Below are positions 9,095 through 18,375 of a stretch of DNA of 64,000 nt, in pieces. The translations under genes and the position numbers were made by a program. Origin of the DNA: Ceratopteris richardii (taxonomy: Eukaryota; Streptophyta; Polypodiopsida; Polypodiales; Pteridaceae); contig CM035420.1 of assembly GCA_020310875.1 (NCBI GenBank), forward strand, positions 188,391,880-188,455,879, written 5' to 3'. The first letter of the stretch is position 1; each line of letters starts with the position of its first letter. Below the pieces are notes generated by a model. It searched no databases. It had not been told where the DNA came from and saw nothing but the letters and a program-made list of their open reading frames with translations.

Positions 9095-10035
9095 AGAAAA
9101 TCGCGATCTTGTGAACTTTCAGAGAATCGCGATTTTGTGAACTTTCAGAGAATCGCGATTTTGTGAACTCAGAAAATCGCGATGTTGAGCACAAAATCGT
9201 GTTTTTGAAAATTGCGATGTTGAGCACAAAATCGTGTTTTTGAAAATCGCGATTTTGACTCAGAGAATCGTGATTTACAAAATCGCGTTTTTTCACAAAA
9301 TCGTGTTTTCTCAGAATCGTGTTTTTGGCATGAAAATCGCGATGTTGAGCACAAAAAATCGTGTTTTTGAAAATTGCGATGTTGAGCATAAAATCGTGAT
9401 TTGTGAGAATCGCGATTTTGAGCCCACTGAAAATCGTATTTTCTCAGAATCGTGTTTTTGACAAGAAAATCGTGATGTTGAGCACAAAATCGTGTTTCTG
9501 AAAATCGCGATGTTGAGCACAAAATCGTGATTTGTGAGAATCGCGATTTTGAGCCCACTGAAAATCGTATTTTCTCAAAATCGTGTTTTTGACAAGAAAT
9601 TCGCGATGTTGAGCACAAAATCGTGTTTCTGAAAATCGCGACGTTGAGCACAAAATCGTGTTTTTGAAAATCGCGATTTTGACTCAGAGAATCGTGATTC
9701 ATAAAATCGTGTTTTTTTCACAAAATCGTGTTTTTGGCTGAAAATCGTGATTTGTGAGAATCGCGATTTTGAGCCCGCTGAAAATCGTGTTTTTAGAAAA
9801 TCGTGTTTCTTTTGATATGAAAATCGCGATTTTGAGCACAGAATCGTGTTTTAGAGAATCGTGTTTTTTTTATATGAAAATCGCGATTTTGAGCACAATC
9901 ACAGAATCGCGATTCTGAGAATGACCACAGAATCGTGATTTTTTTCAGCCAACTTTTAAGCGGGAAAACAGAAAATCGTGATTTTTCAAAAATTTTGAAT
10001 TTTCACAGAATCGCGATTTTCATCACAGAATTGCG
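9095..10035. repeat. Element A: leader tandem array built on AAAATCGCGATTTT
   Basis: About 0.94 kb of short imperfect tandem repeats. The unit core is the 14-bp palindrome AAAATCGCGATTTT, clean at 9243-9256, joined by spacers such as TGAGCACAAAATCGTG. The basic step is about 35 bp. A longer module recurs at about 9393, 9524 and 9744, giving a higher-order pattern. Several long frames across it (repeating F-C-A-Q-H-R-D-F) are by-products of the repeat and are not called as genes. It lies between primer site and gag. Confidence 0.93.
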
Positions 10036-10357
10036 TTTTTTGGCGGGAAATTCAAATTTTTGAGCGCCGGCTATGGCGAGCTCCATATGAAAACAGAAAA
10101 TCATGAAGAAAACACTGCGCTTGCTCTCCCTTGCACCTCCTAACTCCTTCCCACACAATAATGCATGAAAATGGTGAAATGCACTAAAAAACAAGAAATT
10201 TCTATGAAGAACAAGATGGAAGAAGGTGGAGATGATGATGATGATGAAGATGAAGAGGAAAAAACAGAAAATGAACTGAAATGACAGTTTTTTTTTTACC
10301 TTCCAATGTCGCAAATCTACGATCTTACCATCACAACGCTCGTCCTCGAAGCTCTCT
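10036..10357 (-). other. Element A: PBS-proximal leader
   Basis: Non-coding leader between primer site and array. It holds an imperfect GAT/GAA simple repeat (about 10218-10262) that element C also carries in the matching place (TGA-type repeat, about 29733-29775), supporting a shared leader in A and C. I see no gene here. Confidence 0.5.
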
Positions 10358-10374
10358 CCCTGGCAACGGCGCCA
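10358..10374 (-). other. Element A: primer-binding site, tRNA-Asp type
   Basis: On the minus strand the site reads TGGCGCCGTTGCCAGGG, one base off the Athila-type tRNA-Asp site. It lies 8 bases inside the LTR end, separated by an AAATTTGG spacer, the same spacing as in element C. Confidence 0.88.
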
Positions 10375-10382
10375 AAATTTGG

Positions 10383-10991
10383 TGTAGCTCAAGTGTAAGC
10401 ACCACCTCCTTTACTTGTCAATCCGCGGAGACGTGAGGACCGGTATGAAGACCACGAGCAAGTGAAGGCACAAGTGCGTGAGTGAAAGCACACAAACATG
10501 CACACACATACACACACACGCGCACAAAGTAAGATCAAAGAGAGGAACAATGGAAAGCTTCGATTGCAAAAGAGTTCTCTTACCAAAGTTCTATTCTCTA
10601 ACAAGCTAACCCCAAAAATGAGCTCTCTAGCTCTTTTTATAGTTTTTTGACTAGTTTTGGCCCTGTCGAGACCTAGTGTCCGGCCTAGTTAAAAATTAGG
10701 TTCCAGGGCTTATTTGAGGGCTCAAACGAAGTCTAAAAATTATGAAAATTGGTACGATGGTACTTCTAATACTCCTCAAGCTCGAGGACTCTTCGGCTTG
10801 AACAAAATGGAGTTACTAAAAATAGATAATGGTATTTACAATGGTTTTTAGTGATGAAAATCACTATTTTTGTAGGGGAGTCTTCTGAAAATTTGACATA
10901 CACTTCTTGGAGCTCCCTACTTGCTCCCTTTCCTTGTGTGTCCACCTTTTGATGTGCTTCCATGCTTTGTCCTTGACTTTGAGCTTCAACA
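10383..10991 (-). repeat. Element A: 5' LTR (609 bp)
   Basis: It starts TGTTGAAGCTC and ends TGAGCTACA on the minus strand (TG...CA ends). A TATA box (TATAAAAAG) lies at 10633-10641. Upstream is a small inverted repeat around 10771-10790 (TCCTC-GAGCTT-GAGGA on the element strand) that is shared by the other LTRs here, and a GTGATTTTCATCACT near-palindrome at about 10852-10866. The R/U5 side carries a TG-rich microsatellite. Sequence is closest to the D LTR. Confidence 0.9.
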
Positions 10992-11012
10992 AAGGTCATC
11001 TTAGAACTTCAC

Positions 11013-11858
11013 ATGTATGCCATAATTGCCAAACCCTTGTATGGACTGCTGACTCAATTCACTTGGACTGATGAATGCGAAAAGGCATTTAACAAGTTAA
11101 AAAGGCGACTTAGCACAGCCCCAATTCTGAAAACACCGAATTGGAACAAGCCTTTCCATATTCATGTGGACACTTCAAATTATGCAATAGGATGCATTTT
11201 AGCTCAGCGAGCAGATGAAGGAAACTTAGATCACCCAATTGCCTATGCGAGTAGACAACTGAATCAAGCTGAAAAGAACTATACAACTACAGAGCGAGAG
11301 GGATTGAGAATGGTCTATGTAGTGAAAATATTTAGACACTATCTCTTAGCCAACAAGTTCAAGTTCTTCATAGATCATCAAGCCTTATTGTACCTAGTCA
11401 ATAAGCCTTGTAATACGGGAAAACTTGTGAGATGGTTTCTGCTATTAATGGAGTTTGATTTTGAAGTAATAGTGAAAAAGGGAAATACCCATGTAAGAGC
11501 AGATCACCTCTCTAGGTTAACACATGGAGAACCACCAAGTGGAGTGCCCGAGAAATTGCCAGACACTTACCTATTTAATCTGGAAGTGTGTCCAAAGTGG
11601 GCAGAAAAACTAACTTTGATACTCACTCATGGCCCTCAACACTCAATCAATAAAGAGAGTAAAAAGGAAATTTTGCACTCAAGGAATTTGCACATTATTG
11701 CAGGAAGTGTGTACTATAAAGAACCCAGCTGTGTACTGCTGAGATGTGTTGAGGAAGACGAACAAATGAAGCTGATTGAACAAGCTCATGTAAACAAATG
11801 GAAGACACACAAAGGAATTCATGGAACTCTAAGAGAATTGAAACGATTAGGAGTATAA
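11013..11858 (+). pseudogene. pol: Element B: RT connection, RNase H and first zinc-module region
   Basis: The frame begins MYAIIAKPLYGLL, matching the end of the RT domain of A. RNase H follows with FHIHVDTSNYAIGCILAQ, the TTTEREGL block and IDHQALLYLVNK. After the segment LHIIAGSVYY comes the first zinc module (EQAHVNKWKTHKGIHGTL, RELKRLGV), which corresponds to the first of the two modules in A. Part of a fossil polyprotein; the usual upstream protease and RT palm lie outside the window beyond A. Confidence 0.85.
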
Positions 11859-11867
11859 TGGCCTGAT

Positions 11868-13178
11868 ATGCCTAAAGCTGTCCATGATTATGTTAGTAAC
11901 TACGCAAAATGCCAAGAGACCATTCCTGAGAATCATACATCCTTACCTTTCTCTACAATAGCACCCAAATGGAGTGAAGCACTAGTGAAATTCCTAAAGA
12001 CAAGAGAACATGAGGAGAGAATTAGCTTGGCAAGGAAGCGATCCCTAGAGGAAATGAGCAAGGCTTATGTACTCATGGGAAGACACTTGTTTAAGAGAGG
12101 GAAAGACAATCAATTATGGCTATGTGTGCATGAAGGTAAATACTTACCTATATTACAGATGGCACATGCAGGTGCTACAGGAGGTCATTTTTCAGCCGAG
12201 AGAACCATAAAAATGATCCTCTTTGCGGGCTTATGGTGGCCAACTCTACATATGGATGCGGAAACCTATGTAAGAAGTTATGAGACATGCCAAAGGGCTA
12301 AATACCCGATTCAGAGAGATGACATGCCATTGAGACCTATGGTCTGCGCTAGAGCATTTTCCAAATGGGGTATAGATTTCATAGGACTCATTAATCCACC
12401 AACCAAAGGGTCTCATGCCGAATACATCATAGTAGCCACAGATTATTTGGCAAAATGGGTAGAGGCAAAGGGTACTAGAAGGAACAATGCTCAAACCACT
12501 GCTAAGTTTCTTTTTGAGCATATATTCACTCGTTTCGGATTACCAATTGAGATCGTGAGTAACTGAGGAACGCATTTCATTAATGACTTGATTGAGTCTT
12601 TAATGAATGAGTTCTTAGTGATCCATAAAAAATCAGCCCCATACCACCCTCAAGCCAATGGTCAAGCGGAAAGTTCCAATAAAGTGGTATGCACAGTATT
12701 GACTAAAATAGTCAATAATAGGAGGTCTGACTGGGACAAACAATTGCATCATGCAATTTGGGCCTTCCGAGTTGCTTACAAGATTGCCATTGGAACTACC
12801 CCATTCAATCTAGTATACGGATAGAATGCAATCCTGCCAATTGATTTTTTAGTACCCACTTTGAGAGTAGCCCAGTAGTATGAATGGACAGCACATGAAT
12901 TATCCAAGCAATTAGACCAAATTGAGAAGCTGCATGAGACTAGAATACAAGAGGTTGCAGGGATTTACGTGGCCAAGAGAAGAAAAAAGGCATATTATGA
13001 TGCACACATAAAAGACAAGGGACTAAAAGAAGGAGACTTGGTCCTAGTCTACACCTTGAAACAACATGCCAAGAAATTACAAAAACGCGGATATGGACCT
13101 CTAATCATCAATAGGATTTCCACGAGTGGAGTAGTTAATCTAGCTACTCAGATGGAGATGTCCTTCCTAACTACATAA
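11868..13178 (+). pseudogene. pol: Element B: integrase region
   Basis: It contains the second zinc module (MAHAGATGGHFSAERT to SYETCQRAKYP), the catalytic core with WGIDFIGLINPP, the DYLAKWVEAK stretch, the HHFxN/HFIND-type segment and PYHPQANGQAESSNK, then the C-terminal tail with GDLVLVYTLKQHAKKLQKRG. No chromodomain follows. The region is a broken copy in several frames. Domain order matches A exactly, so this family also has the doubled zinc module. Confidence 0.85.
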
Positions 13179-13241
13179 GTGGATGCCAAGTCAAATGATA
13201 TATGGAGCCATTGACGGATGAAATGCAAGCACACCTCGTAG

Positions 13242-13769
13242 GTGCGCAATAATAAGAAGAAAGAGGAAGAACGGATTAGAGAGGAGGCACGACGAGAAGC
13301 CTTGGAGCGTATTAAGAAACGGAAGGAGTGGATAAAGCAAAGAGATGAACGGTATCTACAAGGAGAAGAGCCTATTCCCATGGCTAATTACCAGGTTCAT
13401 AAGTGTGACACGACTAATGTCAACATGTCCCAGCCTTACTTAAACCTAGGAATTGGAACAACGGAGTACCGGCTGATACACGCCTTGATAGACTCCGGAG
13501 CATCACTCAGTTGCATACGAAATACGGTCACTCGAGATCTTCAAACGATTATAACACCCACGAAAGCACATATGATAGGAGTTGGCGATCAAGCTATAAC
13601 ATGCATTGGGGAAGCCACAATATCCCACCTAGGAAATTCAACTATGGAACAACGAGTTCTAGTGTGCAGAGATGAAGATTTAATAGAAAACATGATACTA
13701 GGACAAGACTGGATCATTGAGAATGAGGTAAGCATCCACCTAGCGCAAGGATACATTTCAGCAAGATAG
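13242..13769 (+). CDS. Element B: second aspartic-protease-like domain after integrase
   Basis: Open frame of 175 residues. The first 45 residues are strongly charged and helical (KKKEEERIREEARREALERI). A protease-like domain follows with HALIDSGASLSCIR (DSG signature), AHMIGVGDQ and MILGQDWIIENE, the same two hallmark blocks seen in the A, D and G counterparts, at the same place after integrase. Divergence from A's version is large although both hallmarks are kept, which fits constraint on the fold. Enzymatic activity is not shown. Confidence 0.78.
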   Translation: MRNNKKKEEERIREEARREALERIKKRKEWIKQRDERYLQGEEPIPMANYQVHKCDTTNVNMSQPYLNLGIGTTEYRLIHALIDSGASLSCIRNTVTRDLQTIITPTKAHMIGVGDQAITCIGEATISHLGNSTMEQRVLVCRDEDLIENMILGQDWIIENEVSIHLAQGYISAR

Positions 13770-15240
13770 GGCACAAGGAAATCTTTAGTCTATTAGGGGA
13801 GAAACCCTCACACAAACAGGAAGTCATCAAAAGTGCGGAACAAATCATGGAAGAGCACATAGAAAATGGTTCTAGCACCAATCACTCAGAAGCAGGTCCA
13901 AAAGGAGAAGAAATTTCAAACCCTAATGTATCCAGGGGAAAAGTGGATTCATCCTACTTGATTGATGAACAGAAAGAAACCAAGGAGATCAATACTCTTA
14001 GAGTTTCTCACACAAAAGAATGATCACCAACTTGGAAAACCACCATCAACTACTCGCATTTAGGAAATGTCAACTTCAAATGGGTGCGCAAGGATCAAGT
14101 GAAGGAATTAGAGATCGCAACACCAGCTAATAAGGAGGAAAAGCTCGGCAAGAATTCTTCTTCACCACAATCCGAACCAAAACAACTCTTGCAAGTATGG
14201 CTTCCTAGGCCTTTGATTGAAGCTCAAAAAGCACGACAAAAAATGTGGATTCCCAAGAAGGTCAGACAAGCGGCCATTAAAGAGATAGACAAGCACGAGG
14301 AAACATTATATCAACACAACAGTACCATAAGGACTAGCGAGCTTCGTCACAGATACCTCAAGAGAAGAAACCCCACACCTCCGATAACCAAAAAGAGAAG
14401 AGATACACATGCAACACGTTGTAATGAGCAAAAAACAAGGTTTACTACCTCTACTACGAAATGGATCTGGAAACTCAAGCAACAGCAAGGAATGGAACAC
14501 CAGAACCAAGAAGATTTCTATTGCACACATGAAGCTTCCAACGCACCTAAAGCACGCATCAGGCCACAACGCCAAAGGCCCAGGTCCTGAGGAGTGGAAT
14601 TAAAGAAAGATAACAACCAGGACATTTCATGGGAGGTTGCACATAGCTTCCTCATCCACTAGGAGCTGGCGGTGAAGCGAAACAAGTCGAGGAGAGAGAC
14701 AGAACACATAGGAAACTTCATTGGATAAGATAACCAATTGTCTGTAGGTCCTAGGTGTCTCCTCGTCCACTGGATGCATGCGGTGAGAAGAAATGGAACA
14801 TGTCCTGAAGAATGACAAAGAAGATTCGGAAATAGGACCTCTAAAACGTAATGCTCTCTTAAAAGAGAGCAGAGATCAGCAAATTGAGGCGTGCGGTGGC
14901 AGAAGGCAAACAGGCTCAACGCAATACAACAGGGGAAGGTATGTGAGTAACAAGGATGGATCAAGGCCAAGAAGTATCCATGAAGAAATACAAGAAGATA
15001 ATTGGCAGGTAATAATCCTTCCACTGATAGCGTGCGCGACTACCCGACTTAATAGAACAACCCAGATATGTGATATAAGGAATACCAAGGGGCAAACAGA
15101 AGCAAAGGACATACCTCAGATAAAGTAACAGATTTCCTGACAGTCCTTATCGCTTCTTCGACCACTGGGTGCGTGTATTCAGAAGTCTTAGACGAGCTAC
15201 AAAGGAGAAGCAAAAGCCTATCAAGGGACGACAAAGACAA
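13770..15240 (+). other. Element B: 3' tail with W-P-K motifs and diverged repeats
   Basis: A basic, mostly helical frame at 14084-14590 carries QVWLPRP and KMWIPKK, two copies of the W-[VIL]-P-K/R motif that recurs in the tails of A, C, D and G. Downstream, a short module centred on TCCACT-(G/A)-G with GCG-rich flank recurs about four times (near 14655, 14765, 15015 and 15160). I recognise no known domain and no large extra ORF like that of C, E and G. Confidence 0.45.
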
Positions 15241-15252
15241 AGAGGGGGAGAG
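15241..15252 (+). other. Element B: polypurine tract
   Basis: AGAGGGGGAGAG lies directly before TGTTGCAGAG, the start of the LTR. This is the expected plus-strand priming site. Confidence 0.75.
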
Positions 15253-16135
15253 TGTTGCAGAGCAAAGAGGCACAAAAGAGGAGCCCCCAAAATTTTTCAA
15301 ATTAATGAGCATATTTTTCTTCTTCAAAGTCTTAGGAAATTCCCTCAAGCTATGTAAATGCACTAGAGGAGTCCTCTAGATGCATAATCCCAAATCATTG
15401 TAATATATTTCTTGTAAAATAGTAGGAAAATAGAGGTTAGCCAATAAAGTGTCGATCACTTGTGTAAAAGGACCACTTTTAGGGCACATGTATATAAGTC
15501 ATTTTGTGACTCTTTGTAAGGACTTTTTGCCAATGTGAAGAAGGAGAGCTCTTGATTTTCGAATTAGCTTCTTTCTTGCAGATTTTCATCTTCTCTTGGA
15601 TCTTCTATGTGTGTATAATGCTTGGAATGTTTGTGTAAGACTATTGTCTACCCCTCCCCACTATTTTTGAGCTACTATAGTGTGTGTGTGAGCAAGCGCG
15701 AGTTGTGGAGTGAGTGTATGTGTTTCCTGCCATTCACTATTTTGGTCATAACTTGAAGCACAATTGTTAGAATCGAGTGAGACCACTTGGAATAGAAGCG
15801 TCTCATCGAGAGCTTCAAAAGGAACCCAATATTGCCCATATTCGGAGTTCTGAGCTGGGACATATCCTCGATTTAGTGAACACTACTGTAAGTGGTATCA
15901 CAGCAGACACTTTCAGGAGTTAAGTGAGTTAGAGAGGTAGATTAGTCTTTTCTCATGCATGTGAGCTGAAACACTTCACTTTCCATCACGTGTGCACACG
16001 TCCTCATACATTTGGTTAGGTCGGTTCTTTAGATTGATAGTTAAGCGTGTGTTAATCCACCACTATATGCACTTGTGTGGCAAACGAGATTTTAGTCTCT
16101 TTGGCACAAGTCCCTAAGGCTTTGTGGCTTAGGTA
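15253..16135 (+). repeat. Element B: 3' LTR (approximate right end)
   Basis: It starts TGTTGCAGAGC after the polypurine tract. A TATA box (TATATAAG) lies at 15491-15498. The right end is placed where D's gag homology begins (about 16136) and where the sequence reads TACACA; it is not confirmed, because the matching 5' LTR is outside the window. It lacks the conserved hairpin block of the other LTRs here, showing a separate family. Confidence 0.6.
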
Positions 16136-16623
16136 CACAGATAGCTAAGCAAGTTGCCAAGAAGCTAGGAGTCCAACATAGACAAACACCAAGAGTCACC
16201 TCATTGAACCAGTGTTATACTTGCGGAGGAGACCACATGGCTAACGTATGCCCAATGAAAAACCAAGACATTGGAGAAAGGAATGCTCCATATTGCACTA
16301 TTGAGAGAAAATACACAAACCACACGGCTCAAGATTGTCCTTACAACTAGCAGGCTCTTAGATAGAATTATCAGCAATCTTACCAATAAGGTAGGTATCA
16401 AAACCAATACCAACAGCCATATTACCGACCACAATCACAATATCAGGCACCATATAGGCCACAACCAATAATAGGAAACCAACCACCAGCTCCTACCAAT
16501 GTGATTCCAGTTAAGTATGCAGGGGTAGAAGAGAACCTTAATAGAGCTTTGGTGCCACTAACCCCTTTGGTCTAAGACAATGACCATCATGCTCAGAATT
16601 CTGACTACTCCTATGAAGATAGT
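16136..16623 (+). mobile_element. gag: Element D, left piece: gag zinc-knuckle region
   Basis: Gag homology close to A: AKKLGVQHRQTPRVT, CYTCGGDHMANVC, YCTIERKYTNHTAQDC, the Tyr/Gln-rich linker and NVIPVKYAG. It stops at 16623 where element C begins and the same gag continues at 30608 beyond C. The last five bases (ATAGT, 16619-16623) are repeated at 30603-30607 as C's target-site duplication. The part of D upstream of 16136 lies beyond B and A. Confidence 0.85.
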
Positions 16624-16896
16624 TGTAGCTCAGTGATGAGTAGCACCTCCTTTTATGTCAATCCGGGAAGACGTGAGGATGGTATGATGACCTCGAGCAA
16701 GTGAAGGTACAAGTGCGTGAGTGAGAAGCACACTAACATTCACACACATACACACACACACACGCACACACACGGCAAGACAAAGAGTGAGAAGCAATGG
16801 AGTTCTTAGATTACTTTCAAAAAGCTCTTACAAGTTCATCTCAATTACAAGCTAACCCCAAAAATGAGCTCTCTAGCTCTATTTATAGTTTTTGAC
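16624..16896 (-). repeat. Element C: 3' LTR, partial
   Basis: It matches the outer 270 bases of the C 5' LTR (from 29900), including the CACACA microsatellite and the TATA region (ctatttatag at about 16878-16887), and then gives way to extra-ORF sequence. About five or six differences from the 5' copy were counted by eye. Confidence 0.88.
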
Positions 16897-17399
16897 TTCA
16901 CGGAAGTGTGCTCGGGGGATTGAGATTTTCTGTGGCAGCGGTTAGAACTACTGTTTCAATGGCCGTATAGACAAAAGAAGTGGAGATAGGGTGTGTGGGT
17001 TGTGTGGGTTGAGTGACGTTCTGTGCTTCGGTATGGGTAGTGGACTCGGAGGCGGTGACAGTAGTGGTTACACTGGTTGTGGGAGGTGAATGTGGTGGAG
17101 TTGGAGGCAGGGGTGGCAACGGGGGTGACGGAGGTGCACTTGATACATGGGTTTCCTCAGTATCGTGGACAGTGTGTGCGGTGCCCGTGGTTTGTGGATG
17201 TGCCTTGTGGTTCTGATACTAGTACATTCATCTGCTTTCCTGATCGAGGGGGACGTCTGCCGTATCTTTGCTCCATTCTTCGTGCTTGTGCAAGGGCGGT
17301 ATGCACCATCTCAGGTACTCCTAAAGCCTCAGATATCATGTCAAGAGTGGCGCGGTATTGCTCGTCTACGCCTTCCTCCTCAAGGATCTGATTCATCAT
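16897..17399 (-). pseudogene. Element C: distal part of the large extra ORF
   Basis: On the minus strand it encodes NQILEEEGVDEQYRATL, MISEALGVPEMV, a basic patch (RRMEQRYGRRPPR) and then a long Thr/Pro/Ser-rich stretch (for example PPLPPTPPHSPPTTS). The LEE-x-GV block also occurs in E (LLEEAGVHSKYSKGLL), which ties both to the same ORF family. The strongly conserved C-terminal block of E and G is not seen here. Separated from the rest of the ORF by the DNA element at 17402-18373. Confidence 0.65.
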
Positions 17400-17401
17400 T
17401 A

Positions 17402-18373
17402 GGAAAAAAGGTGAACTCTGCATGGGCCTTGTAAGGATCCCTAATTTTTAGGGATTATAGAGCTTAATATATGAGCTTAAGGATGGATATAAAACCACTA
17501 GTGGTTTTATGAAATAAAATAATACTTGATGAAGCTTTTTGTTTGAAATCTCCTACGTTGGCATCCTTGACCGTTGGATTTTTTTGTTCAATGGCCCGAT
17601 TCGAATCTCGCTCAAAACGTAGAGAGAGGTGGCATCATTTTTCGTGCAAGTGGGCGTAGCCTTCACCAATCTCTGCATTCATTTCAACCATTAGATGTTG
17701 AGCAATCCAACGAACAGGCGCAAATGGGGCTGAGAAAGATCGTTGAAGTGATTTCTCATCGCAGTCTGTAGAAATATGGACGCTTAGATCTTGACGGATC
17801 CTATGGTCTACCGCAAACGGCGCTGAGATGTTTGGCACATGCAATCGACTCCGTCCGATCATTGTGTCCATCCAATGGTCCTGGGGAAAAGGCGCTTTTC
17901 AAAGCAATGCTTCATCCAAAACCATCGGATATTGAGCATATCCAACGAACCAAATCCAAAGGTGCAAAAGATCAAGGATTTTTCATATTTACCATACAAT
18001 AGAGTCTACAATCGGACGATCCAGAACTGAACGCGCAATTTTGAAGAATAAAAAGATCCAAGCCTTTGAAAATATTACAAATCCAAGGGTCCTTATTCAA
18101 AGTTGCCTTGACTTTTGCCACTCAACCTCAACCTTTGGATCATTGAGCCAATCCAAGGGCTCTAATTCATTTCCATGCCTTTCAAAACCATTCACACTAC
18201 CAAAACCATGCCTTCAAGGTGGTTTTCTCCTCTTTGACCACTCAAAAACCATGGAAGCCTATGCCTAGCCTATGTGATTAAGGGACTAGATTGTGGCCAC
18301 CACCCTCTTCTCATTGGTCCATCCCTAATCACTCCTTGAGCTAAAAGGCCCATGCAGGGTTCACCTTTTTTCC
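17402..18373. mobile_element. 972-bp TIR-bounded non-autonomous DNA element
   Basis: Terminal inverted repeats of about 29 bp: left starts GGAAAAAAGGTGAACTCTGC and the right end is its reverse complement with one mismatch over the repeat. TA lies on both sides (17400-17401 and 18374-18375), consistent with a TA target duplication as made by Tc1/mariner-type elements; a PIF/Harbinger origin (three-base TWA) is less likely. The interior has no convincing transposase frame. It contains repeated CCGTTGGAT / ATCCAACG-type words in both orientations and a small hairpin (ATCCCTAA...TTAGGGAT, about 17437-17456). It interrupts C's extra ORF. Confidence 0.78.
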
Positions 18374-18375
18374 TA

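Larger units (their letters stand above)
1..10991 (-). mobile_element. Element A: Athila-like Ty3 LTR retrotransposon, left end outside window
   Basis: Read on the minus strand, the element starts with a 609-bp LTR (10383-10991), then a tRNA-Asp-type primer site, a leader with a tandem array, gag, protease-RT-RNase H-integrase, and a second protease-like ORF that runs off the window edge. Gag and pol are both long and open, so over the visible part it looks close to whole. Its 3' LTR and any extra 3' ORF lie outside. It interrupts the RT region of element B, so it is younger than B. Athila affinity is inferred from the primer site and the lack of a chromodomain after integrase; a Tat-type relative is the alternative. 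Confidence 0.9.
10992..16135 (+). mobile_element. Element B: 3' half of a divergent Athila-like Ty3 element
   Basis: The visible part begins abruptly in the RT thumb/connection next to the A LTR and runs through RNase H, the doubled zinc region, integrase, the second protease-like domain, a long tail, a polypurine tract and an LTR of about 0.88 kb. Its proteins differ clearly from A, C and G and its LTR shares little with theirs, so it is a separate family. It is broken, with roughly half a dozen breaks. Its 5' half lies left of A, outside the window. It appears to be inserted into D's gag near 16135, but its far end cannot be checked. Confidence 0.78.

Noticed and set aside
9069-9702. Several overlapping frames encoding repeats such as FCAQHRDFQKHDF
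   Set aside because: They are by-products of the short tandem array (multiple frames open on both strands) and change frame with each unit variant; not called as genes.
15893-15904. TGGTATCACAGC resembling an initiator-Met primer-binding site
   Set aside because: It is not preceded by an LTR end in CA, has one mismatch, and lies inside the LTR-like region of B; a chance match is likelier than another element start.
17400-18375. Simple inverted duplication of element C sequence instead of a transposon
   Set aside because: The inverted similarity is confined to about 29 bp at each end, with TA on both sides, which fits a TIR element better.
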